This document shows, piece after piece, positions 26,207-34,130 of a stretch of DNA of 55,821 nt. Made by a program: the position numbers and the translations under genes. The notes under the pieces were generated by a model, which worked only from the letters and a program-made list of their open reading frames with translations, did no database searches and was not told the DNA's origin. Each line of letters begins with the position of its first letter. Position 1 is the first letter of the stretch. Source of the stretch: an uncultured Aquimarina sp. (GTDB taxonomy: Bacteria > Bacteroidota > Bacteroidia > Flavobacteriales > Flavobacteriaceae); the NCBI GenBank assembly GCA_937951135.1, contig CALFCI010000041.1, forward strand, positions 1-55,821, read 5' to 3'.

Positions 26207-26896
26207 ATGATGAACAGGGCTTATGAATTATCTTCTCCAAACAAGACGCACCGTCAAAAAGTATTAGCGATTGTACCACACCTTCATCCGTATGTAAAAC
26301 ACCGTTTATATATTGCTGAAAATTCGGGTGTATTGCCTAGAAATATGTATTGCTCTAATGGCGTCATTGATGATGCTATTGTAACACTTTACAGCGATGA
26401 TACAATTATGGATCTAAATATCATTTCATTGGAATTGCATTTTTTCAAAGCTGTAAATCAATGTCTTGATGAACTCTATGAAAGAGAGGGATGGCATCAA
26501 TACAATATTAGCACTACTGCATTATTACATGAAGAACTAAATCGCTTAGAAGAGAGTTACACTAGTGAAGGAGACACCATCATCATGTATGAAGAACTCA
26601 CGGATATCTGCTACCTCCAACAGCGGCAAAAAAGGAAACGACGATTTATTTATAGTGATCGAGATTCCGAAATGCTACGTATCATCGATGACATCCATAA
26701 ACCAATGGCACGAAAACAAAAACTATTGGGTAAGTTTTATAGCTGGCTTCCTTTAGAAACTTCTAAAATCATTGACCTTTTTGTATTCGGAAAACTCAAT
26801 TTTGAAGAAATTGCAATCGTCATGAATCAATCTGCTTATGAGATCAAAGAAGTTGTTATTAGTGTTCGAAAGAGTTTTCGAAGGAATTTGGTATGA
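26207..26896 (+). CDS. Diverged protein with sigma-70 region-4-like C-terminus
   Basis: The 229-residue protein has no named family that I recognise. Residues about 185-229 (LPLETSKIIDLFVFGKLN, then FEEIAIVMNQS and a basic helix ending KSFRRNL) align well with sigma-70 region 4 (LP...IAE...VK..LxRAR). The N-terminal part (about 15-60, ending DDAIVTLYSDD) has a weak region-2 flavour. A long charged middle (about 90-160) has no counterpart in ECF factors. It may be a degenerate sigma factor or an anti-sigma-like helper. The DDAI and FEEIA positions suit a DNA-binding helix-turn-helix. It stands alone, with a long leader and a downstream mosaic of repeats. Confidence 0.65.
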   Translation: MMNRAYELSSPNKTHRQKVLAIVPHLHPYVKHRLYIAENSGVLPRNMYCSNGVIDDAIVTLYSDDTIMDLNIISLELHFFKAVNQCLDELYEREGWHQYNISTTALLHEELNRLEESYTSEGDTIIMYEELTDICYLQQRQKRKRRFIYSDRDSEMLRIIDDIHKPMARKQKLLGKFYSWLPLETSKIIDLFVFGKLNFEEIAIVMNQSAYEIKEVVISVRKSFRRNLV

Positions 26897-26963
26897 TCTC
26901 AATTTAGAAATACGAAGTACTATTTTCGAAGTGGGAAGTACCGAAAGTAGAAGTATCCATTTT

Positions 26964-27117
26964 TAGAAGTACAAAGTACGAAGTTAAGGAGTTATGACAT
27001 GTAAAAAAAGCTAACCGCTAAAGGCTAAAAGCAAGCTGCTATATTAGAAGTACAAAGTATGAAGTACGAAGTTAAGGAGTTATGACATGTAATGAAAAAG
27101 CTAACCGTTATATTGGT
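26964..27117 (+). repeat. Direct repeat, two units of about 80 bp (heptad-like composition)
   Basis: Units begin at 26964 and 27044 and share TTAGAAGTACAAAGTA, then GAAGTTAAGGAGTTATGACA and later AAAAGCTAACCG. Within each unit AAGT recurs every seven bases (ACAAAGT, ATGAAGT, ACGAAGT). Related text recurs at 30770-30835 and 38691-38800. Confidence 0.65.
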
Positions 27118-27138
27118 ATTAGGAGTATAAAAAACCAT

Positions 27139-27192
27139 CAACTGACAACCATCAACCATCAACCATCAACCATCAACCATCAACCATCAACT
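27139..27192 (+). repeat. Heptamer array: CAACTGA, then CAACCAT x6
   Basis: One CAACTGA (27139-27145) is followed by six perfect CAACCAT units (27146-27187) and a partial CAACT. It is gap-free, intergenic and a candidate variable-number tandem repeat. Confidence 0.85.
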
Positions 27193-27224
27193 AAAATAGA
27201 AGTACGAAGTTAAGGAATCTCATT

Positions 27225-27258
27225 GTCAGTTTGTCCCGAAACGTCGGGACAGTGTGAC
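27225..27258. repeat. Hairpin TGTCCCGA-AACG-TCGGGACA with outer GTCA/TGAC
   Basis: An 8-bp GC-rich stem (27232-27239 and 27244-27251) with a tetraloop and four extra outer pairs, followed by ATCTTTACTAATTTTT. It could terminate the sigma-like gene's transcript, or be a REP-type palindrome. Confidence 0.6.
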
Positions 27259-27329
27259 ATCTTTACTAATTTTTAGTCTTAACTTAATACCATTCTCCTC
27301 AAGGAGGGAATAACAAACTTAGTAACTTT

Positions 27330-27370
27330 GATTCTTTGATTCTTTGATTCTTTGATTCTTTGATTCTTTG
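27330..27370 (+). repeat. Octamer array GATTCTTT x5
   Basis: Five perfect eight-base units (CAAAGAAT on the minus strand) lie 28 bp past the 3' end of pabB. Read on the minus strand, the unit is the CAAGAAT heptamer with one extra A. Confidence 0.85.
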
Positions 27371-27398
27371 TCCGAAGCCGGAATTGAAACTAAAAACA

Positions 27399-28697
27399 TC
27401 AAACCCCTTCCAACACCTCTCGCATTGCTTTTGCTTTTAAAAGGCATTCTTCATATTCTTTCTCGGGTATCGATTGTGCTGTAATAGCGCCTCCAACAGT
27501 ATACGATACGTATTCTCTGTCTTCATTATACAAAATACTGCGAATCACAACATTAAAATCAAAATCACCACTTGATGTAATATATCCTATAGCTCCACTA
27601 TATAATCCTCTCTTGGTCATTTCTATCGCCTCAATAATTTGCATTGCAGATACTTTTGGCGCTCCAGTCATACTGCCCATTGGAAATGTGGTTTGTAATA
27701 CTTTTATAGGCGAAGTTTCTTCATTGACTGTTGAAACTACCGTTGAAATCATTTGATGCACCTGTTCAAAAGAATAAACCTTACATAATTCTTCTACAAT
27801 TACAGACCCTTTTTCTGCTGTTTTAGACAAATCATTACGCACCAAATCTACAATCATAATGTTTTCTGAACGTTCCTTAGGATCTTCTGCTAATGTTTTT
27901 TTTAATGCTGCATCTACATTGGGTTCTGGAGATCGCTTTGCTGTGCCTTTAATCGGTTGTGAAATAATTTTTTGTCCTTCTTTTCTTAAATACCGTTCGG
28001 GAGAAGCGCATAATCCATACCAATGGTCTAGTTTTAAAAAGCTAGCAAAAGGAGGTGTTGAAATCGTATTGAGATTATGAAATGTTGCGATGGGGTCTAT
28101 ACAACTATTCGCTGCAAAAAATTCTTGACAAAGATTGGCCTCATAAATATCACCACGACGAATATGTGCCAATATCTGTTTTACTTTTTCGACATAGACC
28201 GATTTTGTCATTCGTACGCTAATCTTTACCTTGTCACACCCTGTAGTAGTATGTGTAGCTATTGACGTCTCCAAAATCGCATTATAATCTTCTAACAGTT
28301 CATCTGATACTAGATTCAAATACAGTACTTCTACCCTATTTCCTTGAATTAAAAATAATTTTTTAGGCTGAAAAAAAAACAACTCTGGAAATTTTAATTC
28401 ATCACTATTCTTAGACGATAATTGCTCTACGTCGTTTTTCAAATCATAAGAAAGATACCCAAAAATCCAATCTCTAGTTTGCTTTTGATAGGTTTTCAAG
28501 GTTTCAAAAGCCCCATAATCATCTGTTTTTATGGTAGTAAAGGCATCTACAGCCAATATCGCATCATAACTCGAATATTGTTGTTGGTAGGTATTAGAAT
28601 CCAACCAAACTACTTCTTGAAATTGTTGTGCCCAATAGAGTAATTGCTTCTTGAATACAGAAATATTAGGTATTGTAAATTGTTGAGTCGTGCGCAC
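27399..28697 (-). CDS. pabB: Aminodeoxychorismate synthase component I
   Basis: The 432-residue protein belongs to the chorismate-binding family. PIKGTAKR, the DPKERSENIMIVDLVRND segment and the C-terminal GAITAQS signature are the hallmark motifs. The lysine in PIKGT is the catalytic lysine typical of PabB and MenF-type enzymes rather than TrpE, which favours PabB. It makes 4-amino-4-deoxychorismate for folate with a glutaminase partner (PabA or TrpG) not encoded here. The neighbour 6 bp upstream is an FMN reductase on the same strand, so they may be co-transcribed. Folate need links loosely to glyA. An anthranilate synthase reading is less likely. Confidence 0.88.
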   Translation of the reverse strand: MRTTQQFTIPNISVFKKQLLYWAQQFQEVVWLDSNTYQQQYSSYDAILAVDAFTTIKTDDYGAFETLKTYQKQTRDWIFGYLSYDLKNDVEQLSSKNSDELKFPELFFFQPKKLFLIQGNRVEVLYLNLVSDELLEDYNAILETSIATHTTTGCDKVKISVRMTKSVYVEKVKQILAHIRRGDIYEANLCQEFFAANSCIDPIATFHNLNTISTPPFASFLKLDHWYGLCASPERYLRKEGQKIISQPIKGTAKRSPEPNVDAALKKTLAEDPKERSENIMIVDLVRNDLSKTAEKGSVIVEELCKVYSFEQVHQMISTVVSTVNEETSPIKVLQTTFPMGSMTGAPKVSAMQIIEAIEMTKRGLYSGAIGYITSSGDFDFNVVIRSILYNEDREYVSYTVGGAITAQSIPEKEYEECLLKAKAMREVLEGV

Positions 28698-28703
28698 AGT
28701 CTA

Positions 28704-29237
28704 TTAAATTCGATGTGCAAAAGTACTTAATACCTCATTTAATCCCAACACTAAGGTTTCATTAGTTACCGCTTTTGTTTCTATAGAAAAGTTATCATAA
28801 AATGATGGAAAGCTAAAACTTTCTATAATCTCACCTCCAAATCGAGGAAGCACATTTTTACCAAACTCCAAAGCGCTCATCCCTCCACGTTGTCCTGGAG
28901 AAGTGCTCATCAGTAATATTTTTTTATCCTGAAGAAAATTACGATCAATACGAGACAACCAATCTATAGTATTCTTAAAAAAAGCACTCCAACTTCCATT
29001 ATGCTCATTAACCGCAATAATCAATGCGTCTGCCTCACTAATTTCTTGTTTCAACCCTAAAGCCATTCCTGGGAAACCCTTCTTCTCTTCATCTTCAGAG
29101 TACATCGGCATTGCATAATTATGGAGTTGTAACACCTTCACATCATGTTCAGTCATATAAGAAGCTGCATAGACTACCAAATGATGATTAATAGAGGTAC
29201 TGCTATTAGAACCGGCAAATGCTAAAATTTTTTTCAT
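28704..29237 (-). CDS. NADPH-dependent FMN reductase family protein
   Basis: The 177-residue flavodoxin-fold protein has the phosphate-binding loop GSNSSTSIN (about 9-17) and NEHNGSWS near 79-86. It matches the NAD(P)H-dependent FMN or azo/quinone reductase family and would bind FMN in the cytoplasm. Physiological electron acceptor is unknown. It ends 6 bp before pabB on the same strand. Its probable -7 element is at 29260-29267. Confidence 0.85.
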   Translation of the reverse strand: MKKILAFAGSNSSTSINHHLVVYAASYMTEHDVKVLQLHNYAMPMYSEDEEKKGFPGMALGLKQEISEADALIIAVNEHNGSWSAFFKNTIDWLSRIDRNFLQDKKILLMSTSPGQRGGMSALEFGKNVLPRFGGEIIESFSFPSFYDNFSIETKAVTNETLVLGLNEVLSTFAHRI

Positions 29238-29259
29238 GATAATCTATAGGTTTATATTT

Positions 29260-29267
29260 CAAATGTA
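29260..29267 (-). promoter_or_regulatory. Candidate -7 element for the FMN reductase-pabB pair
   Basis: The minus strand reads TACATTTG, matching TAnnTTTG, 23 bp upstream of the ATG. Confidence 0.5.
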
Positions 29268-29298
29268 AGTATTCCTGTATCCAGTCACAAAATAAAGC

Positions 29299-29306
29299 TA
29301 CCTTTG
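29299..29306 (+). promoter_or_regulatory. Candidate -7 element for the DEAD-box helicase
   Basis: TACCTTTG matches TAnnTTTG, 21 bp before the GTG start. The two -7 elements at 29260 and 29299 form a compact divergent promoter. Confidence 0.5.
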
Positions 29307-29326
29307 TTCCTTAAATTTATACTAAA

Positions 29327-30685
29327 GTGACTTTTCAAGATTTAAACCTAAGTACCCAGTTATTGAATGCCTTAACAGATATAGGCTTTAAAACCCCTAC
29401 TCCTATTCAGGCACAAGCTTTTCCTGTAGTGATGTCGGGTAATGATGTAGTAGGTATTGCGCAAACGGGTACCGGTAAAACCTATGCGTACATGTTGCCT
29501 ATTCTAAGAATGTTGAAGTATTCGGTACAAAAAAATCCTAGAGTGCTGGTATTAGTACCTACTCGAGAACTTGTGGTACAAGTAATTGATGAAATTGAAA
29601 AATTAACCACCTATACCAATATTAGAACCACTGGAGTGTATGGTGGTACCAATATTAATACGCAAAAAACAGCGGTATCTCAAGGACTAGACGTCATTGT
29701 AGCTACTCCGGGGCGCCTATATGATCTTGCGGTAAGCAGAGCACTACAATTGAAGTCTATTCAAAAAGTAGTAATTGATGAAGTAGATGTAATGCTTGAT
29801 CTTGGGTTTCGACACCAGTTGATGAATATTTTCGACATCCTACCACAGCAGCGACAAAACATTATGTTTTCGGCAACCATGACGGAAGAGGTGGATCAAA
29901 TGATTTCAGAAACATTTATTAAACCCCAAAAAATATCGGTAGCCAAAAGTGGTACACCTTTAGAAAACATACAACAGTATGGATATAAAGCTCCTAATTT
30001 TTACACCAAAGTAAATTTACTAGAGCATTTACTTTCAGACACCGAGACTTTTCATAAAACGCTCATTTTTGTAGGCTATAAAAAAATAGCTGATCGATTG
30101 TTTGAACGGCTTGAAGCTGAGTTTCCGGATGAAGTATGTGTAATTCATTCCAACAAAACACAAAACTACCGCTTGCGAAGTATCGAGCAGTTTAGAGCTG
30201 GTGATAATCGCATTCTAATCGCTACCGATGTAATGGCAAGAGGATTGGATATTGAAGGCGTAAGCCAGGTAATCAATATGGATACTCCCGACTATCCAGA
30301 AAATTATATGCACCGAATTGGCCGAACTGGTAGAGCGCATAAAAAAGGGACTTCGTATGTACTAACCACACCAAAAGAAGAAGAGTCCCTAGAAGCGATT
30401 GAAACCTTAATGGAAATGACAATCGAGCAGCTACCATTAACTGACGCGGTAGCTATTGCTACTGAACTTGCTCCTGAAGAACACCCTATCGTTAAAGAAA
30501 TTAACAATCCGCATAAGCGTCCCAACAATGATGATGCAGGGGAAGCATTTCATGAGAAAAAAGAAAAAAATCAAAAAGTAAATCTTGGGGGTTCGTATCA
30601 AAGAATCATAAAACAGAAATACAAAAAACCCAAAACTAAAGGTGATAAGACCTATAATCAAAGAAATAAGAAGAAAAAGAAATAA
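29327..30685 (+). CDS. DEAD-box RNA helicase with a DEVD motif II
   Basis: The 452-residue protein starts at GTG. It shows the Q motif (about 15-30), Walker A AQTGTGKT (45-52), PTRELV, motif II DEVD (151-154, Val in place of the usual Ala), SAT, then the second RecA domain with RGLDIEGV and HRIGRTGR. A Lys-rich tail (last 60 residues, ending KKKKK) would bind RNA. It is nearest RhlE/CsdA-type helicases that help ribosome assembly and RNA turnover, often at low temperature. The DEVD variant is seen in some bacterial members and should keep ATPase activity. It stands alone with a compact promoter. Confidence 0.92.
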   Translation: MTFQDLNLSTQLLNALTDIGFKTPTPIQAQAFPVVMSGNDVVGIAQTGTGKTYAYMLPILRMLKYSVQKNPRVLVLVPTRELVVQVIDEIEKLTTYTNIRTTGVYGGTNINTQKTAVSQGLDVIVATPGRLYDLAVSRALQLKSIQKVVIDEVDVMLDLGFRHQLMNIFDILPQQRQNIMFSATMTEEVDQMISETFIKPQKISVAKSGTPLENIQQYGYKAPNFYTKVNLLEHLLSDTETFHKTLIFVGYKKIADRLFERLEAEFPDEVCVIHSNKTQNYRLRSIEQFRAGDNRILIATDVMARGLDIEGVSQVINMDTPDYPENYMHRIGRTGRAHKKGTSYVLTTPKEEESLEAIETLMEMTIEQLPLTDAVAIATELAPEEHPIVKEINNPHKRPNNDDAGEAFHEKKEKNQKVNLGGSYQRIIKQKYKKPKTKGDKTYNQRNKKKKK

Positions 30686-30706
30686 GGAAAATAAGAATCT
30701 AGAGAG

Positions 30707-30733
30707 TAGACCGTTTCACTATTAGATTCTAGA
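30707..30733 (+). repeat. Short dispersed repeat C, second copy
   Basis: Matches 16923-16949 in 24 of 27 positions by eye. Located 22 bp past the helicase stop. Confidence 0.5.
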
Positions 30734-30851
30734 CGATTGGAAATTTAAATTATGAGCTGCGGTTTTAGAAGTTAAGAATTAAGGAGTTAAGAAGTTAAAG
30801 AGAAAAAGCTAACCGCTATATTTTAGAAGTACGAATTTTAGAATTCAGGAG

Positions 30852-30977
30852 CCTGTCTATCTGGCGGTAACTAGGTAAATTAAGAAGTTAAGAAGAAAAA
30901 ACTAATCGCTGACAGCTATTATTTAGAGTTGCGATTAAAAAACCATCAATCTACCTAGCTAACGCCAGTTAGACAGG
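30852..30977. repeat. Imperfect inverted repeat, 26-bp arms 74 bp apart
   Basis: Arms 30852-30877 (CCTGTCTATCTGGCGG start) and 30952-30977 (ends CAGTTAGACAGG) are complementary with about four mismatches. Could form a long stem or mark a small mobile or REP-type unit. Confidence 0.55.
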
Positions 30978-30981
30978 CCGA

Positions 30982-31044
30982 CAACGAGCAACTGACAACT
31001 GACAACTGACAACTGACAACTGACAACTGACAACTGACAACTAA
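30982..31044 (+). repeat. Heptamer array: CAACGAG, CAACTGA x7, CAACTAA
   Basis: Nine gap-free seven-base units. The last unit leads directly into an 18-bp tandem duplication ending at the start codon of the next gene. Confidence 0.85.
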
Positions 31045-31073
31045 ATTAAAAAAATCAACTAAATTAAAAAAAT
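31038..31073 (+). repeat. 18-bp tandem duplication running into a start codon
   Basis: CAACTAAATTAAAAAAAT occurs twice without gap (31038-31055, 31056-31073). The second copy supplies the first two bases of the ATG at 31072, so the translation leader itself is repeated. Confidence 0.85.
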
Positions 31074-31620
31074 GGCTTCAATATTTGGACATGCTGTAGC
31101 AGCCATAGCGTTGGGACAATCCTTTACTAAACCTACATACACATGGAAATTGATGACACTAGGCATGCTTTGTGCTATGCTACCTGATACCGATGTGATT
31201 GGATTTAAATACGATATCGCTTACGAAAGTTTTTGGGGACATCGTGGATTTTCACACTCTTTATTGTTTGCATTAGGCATAGGCATACTGGTAACTTTTA
31301 TATTTTATACTAAAAAGTGTACCTCCATCACCGCAATCGCACTCATTGGTTATTTTTCGATATGCACAGCCTCTCACGGCATTTTGGATGCAATGACTAC
31401 TGGTGGACTTGGAGTCGCTTTTTTTTCTCCATTTAATGATACCCGTTATTTTTTACCTTGGCGTCCTATACAAGTTTCCCCTATTGGCATACATAACTTC
31501 TTTGGCTCAAGAGGCTTCAAAGTAATCGCTAGTGAATTGATATGGATTGGGATTCCTAGTATTGGTATTATACTCATAACCTATCTTTTTAAAAAGTTGA
31601 AAAAAAAGAATTCCAAATGA
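31072..31620 (+). CDS. YdjM-like membrane-bound metal-dependent hydrolase
   Basis: The 182-residue protein belongs to the DUF457/YdjM family of inner-membrane putative hydrolases. It has about four membrane segments, an N-terminal GHAVAAIALG, the LPDTDVIG acidic motif (about 39-46) and GHRGFSHS (about 60-67). These His and Asp residues are the proposed metal site. In some bacteria family members are linked to DNA damage control, but the substrate is unknown. A larger paralogue is at 51.7 kb. The start codon is embedded in an 18-bp tandem duplication. It is followed by an ABC exporter 59 bp downstream. Confidence 0.85.
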   Translation: MASIFGHAVAAIALGQSFTKPTYTWKLMTLGMLCAMLPDTDVIGFKYDIAYESFWGHRGFSHSLLFALGIGILVTFIFYTKKCTSITAIALIGYFSICTASHGILDAMTTGGLGVAFFSPFNDTRYFLPWRPIQVSPIGIHNFFGSRGFKVIASELIWIGIPSIGIILITYLFKKLKKKNSK

Positions 31621-31679
31621 TGATGTTGTTATGAATACTAGACTATACAAATTTAAAAACTATTTATATACTATAACAG

Positions 31680-33452
31680 ATGAGAAGTTACGCCACCACA
31701 AATACTAATGAACCCAATAAAAAATCCAAGGTAAGTATTTCGAAAGCTTTTAAAACTATTATTTGGCCTAGACGCAATCTCGTTTTTACAGGATTAGTAT
31801 TAATCATCATTAGTAGATTAGCGAGTTTAATCCTCCCTTGGAAAAGTAAAGCTTTACTTGATGAGATCATCCCAAATAAAGAGTACACTGAATTATGGAA
31901 TTTATTATGGATCGTAGGTACTGCCATATTAGTACAGGCTATTACTTCTTTTTTATTAACACGTATCCTAAGTGTGCAAGCGCAATTTTTAATTTCAGAA
32001 TTACGAGCTCAAGTACAGAAAAAAGTATTATCACTCCCCATTAGTTTTTTTGACAACACAAAATCGGGAGCCTTGGTTTCTAGAATCATGAGTGATGTAG
32101 AAGGCGTTCGGAACCTAATTGGTACTGGGTTAGTACAATTAGTTGGTGGCACATTTACAGCCATAGTTTCTTTTGTGTTATTAGTCTACATTAACCCTTG
32201 GATGACACTTTTTATCTTTATCCCGGTATCTATTTTTGGTATCGTTGCACTAAAAGCTTTCAAATACATTCGACCTGTATTCCGAAAACGAGGCGTGATC
32301 AATGCTGAAGTTACCGGAAGACTTACCGAAACACTAGCCGGAGTTCGAGTGATTAAAGGCTTTAATGCTGAAGCACAAGAACACAAAACCTTTGAAAAAG
32401 GTGTTGATCGTTTGTTTCAGAATGTAAAAAAGAGTTTAACTGCTACAGCGATAATTACCAGTTCTTCTTCCTTTTTACTAGGAATTGCCTCTACCGGAAT
32501 TATGGGAATTGGAGGCTATTATATGATGAATGGTACGATGTCTACTGGAGATTTTCTATTTTTCACCTTAATGCTAGGGTTTATGATCGCTCCAATTATA
32601 CAAATGAGTAATATTGGAAGCCAATTAACCGAGGCACTAGCTGGATTAGATCGTACTGAAGAACTTATGAATATGGAGCCTGAAGAAGCTTTAGGAAACA
32701 GAACCGTAACCTTAGGTACGCTAACAGGTAACATTATATTCAAAAACGTTTCTTTTGCTTACGAAGCAGGGAAACAAGTATTACATGATATTAACTTTGA
32801 AGCTTCTTCTGGATCAGTTACTGCACTGGTAGGAAGTTCTGGTTCTGGAAAATCAACTATTGCTGGATTGGCAGCGACTTTTTTAACCCCTAAATCAGGC
32901 AGTATCACTATAGATGGTCAAGAATTATCTGAAGTCGTCCTAAGTAGTTATCGACAACATTTAGGCGTCGTATTACAAGATGAATTTTTGTTTGAAGGTA
33001 CCATACGCGATAATATTTTATTTCCTAGACCCAATGCTACTGAAGCTCAGCTGCAAGAAGCTGTAAAAGCAGCCTATGTAAATGAATTCACGGATCGATT
33101 TGATGAAGGATTAGAAACATTAATTGGAGAACGTGGGGTGAAATTATCCGGAGGGCAACGCCAACGGATTGCCATAGCACGAGCGATATTAGCTGACCCT
33201 AAAATTATTATACTCGATGAAGCCACCTCTAATCTAGACAACGAAAGTGAAGCCTTAATCCAAAAGAGTTTAGCCAAATTGATGAAAGGACGCACTACCT
33301 TTGTGATTGCCCATCGTTTAAGTACCATAAAAAAAGCAGATCAAATTTTGGTCATTGAAAGTGGTAGTATTGCAGAACAAGGAACACATGAAGAATTAAT
33401 TACTGCAGAAGGACGCTATTTTGATTTATATACCTACCAAGCTAGGATATAA
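31680..33452 (+). CDS. ABC exporter, fused membrane and ATPase domains
   Basis: The 590-residue half-transporter has an N-terminal six-helix type IV exporter domain (about 35-325) and a C-terminal ATPase with Walker A GSSGSGKS (385-392), Q-loop VLQDE (431-435), LSGGQ (489-493), Walker B ILDEATS (511-517) and H-loop IAHRLST. It should work as a homodimer in the inner membrane. The family resembles MsbA and multidrug/lipid exporters, and the substrate cannot be told from the sequence. Copy 2 of repeat A begins 9 bp past its stop. Confidence 0.93.
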   Translation: MRSYATTNTNEPNKKSKVSISKAFKTIIWPRRNLVFTGLVLIIISRLASLILPWKSKALLDEIIPNKEYTELWNLLWIVGTAILVQAITSFLLTRILSVQAQFLISELRAQVQKKVLSLPISFFDNTKSGALVSRIMSDVEGVRNLIGTGLVQLVGGTFTAIVSFVLLVYINPWMTLFIFIPVSIFGIVALKAFKYIRPVFRKRGVINAEVTGRLTETLAGVRVIKGFNAEAQEHKTFEKGVDRLFQNVKKSLTATAIITSSSSFLLGIASTGIMGIGGYYMMNGTMSTGDFLFFTLMLGFMIAPIIQMSNIGSQLTEALAGLDRTEELMNMEPEEALGNRTVTLGTLTGNIIFKNVSFAYEAGKQVLHDINFEASSGSVTALVGSSGSGKSTIAGLAATFLTPKSGSITIDGQELSEVVLSSYRQHLGVVLQDEFLFEGTIRDNILFPRPNATEAQLQEAVKAAYVNEFTDRFDEGLETLIGERGVKLSGGQRQRIAIARAILADPKIIILDEATSNLDNESEALIQKSLAKLMKGRTTFVIAHRLSTIKKADQILVIESGSIAEQGTHEELITAEGRYFDLYTYQARI

Positions 33453-33871
33453 TCATCATAAACTAAACCACTATGGACTAGAAGTCCATAGATTTTAAAT
33501 CTGACTAAAGTCAGTAATGCGCGTGTTCAGCTTTTAGCAGCTTGCCTTTAGCAAAAATTCGCAAAAGCTAACGATAAAAAAATCATTAATCTCAACAATT
33601 TTTAGAAGCTAAAGCGAGATGCACTAAAGTGCATAGACCAATAAAAATAGCAGTACTACTTTAACACCTTACAAGTACTGTATTTACTGCAAAGACATCT
33701 CGATTTTAAACAATCACAGCAATACCTGACTTCCAAATTTATAATTTCAATTTACATAAAAATACGTACCAATGCTTCCATTGGGTCGATTAAATACTCA
33801 TAAAATTGTTAATTTGTTACCCATATCACATTCTATGGGTGCCATATACAATATCACAAATCAATATCAAA
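33453..33871. other. Intergenic spacer containing repeat A copy 2
   Basis: Repeat A occupies 33461-33636. The rest is AT-rich, with no gene seen before the small frame at 33872. Confidence 0.55.
33461..33636 (+). repeat. Dispersed repeat A, copy 2 (about 176 bp)
   Basis: Matches 8736-8925 end to end. It carries a perfect hairpin CTATGGAC-TAGAA-GTCCATAG (33471-33491), CTGAC-TAAA-GTCAG (33501-33514) and ATGCAC-TAAA-GTGCAT (33619-33634). Conservation is highest in and around these hairpins. It lies 9 bp past the ABC exporter stop, in the same direction. Confidence 0.8.
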
Positions 33872-33991
33872 ATGAGAGCTTTTAAAACATTCAACTTAAA
33901 TCAACGACAGTATTTAATTTTTACGAGCTTTTTGTTCATCTTCTTTATTGCAATAGGTATTGTTGGTTGGAATATCTATTCTGCTCTTTAA
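33872..33991 (+). CDS. Possible 39-residue single-span membrane protein
   Basis: ATG at 33872 begins a 39-residue frame: a basic N-terminus (MRAFKTFNLNQRQ), then one strongly hydrophobic helix of about 20 residues and a short tail. It has no homologue that I recognise. Such small single-span proteins are common in flavobacteria and rarely annotated. It lies 140 bp before smpB. A longer start at 33806 reads poorly. No ribosome site is obvious. Confidence 0.4.
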   Translation: MRAFKTFNLNQRQYLIFTSFLFIFFIAIGIVGWNIYSAL

Positions 33992-34075
33992 TCTCAATAG
34001 CATTAGAAAACTAAACTATTATCATTAAAAAAAACAATTGTAGTCATAAAAAGAGATTCTTTTCATAAAGCTTGT

Positions 34076-34083
34076 TATTTTTG
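34076..34083 (+). promoter_or_regulatory. Candidate -7 element for smpB
   Basis: TATTTTTG matches TAnnTTTG, 47 bp upstream of the smpB ATG. Confidence 0.5.
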
Positions 34084-34130
34084 TAGCTGTTCAACGTACA
34101 TTGATTAGTATTATAATCGGACACTAGCAT

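Larger units (their letters stand above)
26897..27398. other. Repeat-rich convergent spacer between the sigma-like gene and pabB
   Basis: No gene was seen. The spacer is built from short repeats: two direct copies of a unit of about 80 bp (starting 26964 and 27044), a CAACCAT array (27139-27192), a hairpin (27225-27258) and a GATTCTTT octamer array (27330-27370). Similar mosaics lie at 30.7-31.07 kb and 38.7-38.9 kb. Confidence 0.75.
30686..31071. other. Repeat-rich spacer before the YdjM-like gene
   Basis: No gene was seen. The spacer holds a copy of short repeat C (30707-30733), text like the 26.96-27.1 kb repeat (about 30770-30835), a 26-bp imperfect inverted repeat (30852-30877 with 30952-30977), and the CAACTGA array that runs to the start codon. 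Confidence 0.7.

Noticed and set aside
27139-27192. CRISPR array
   Set aside because: Units are 7 bp without spacers, and no cas genes are present.
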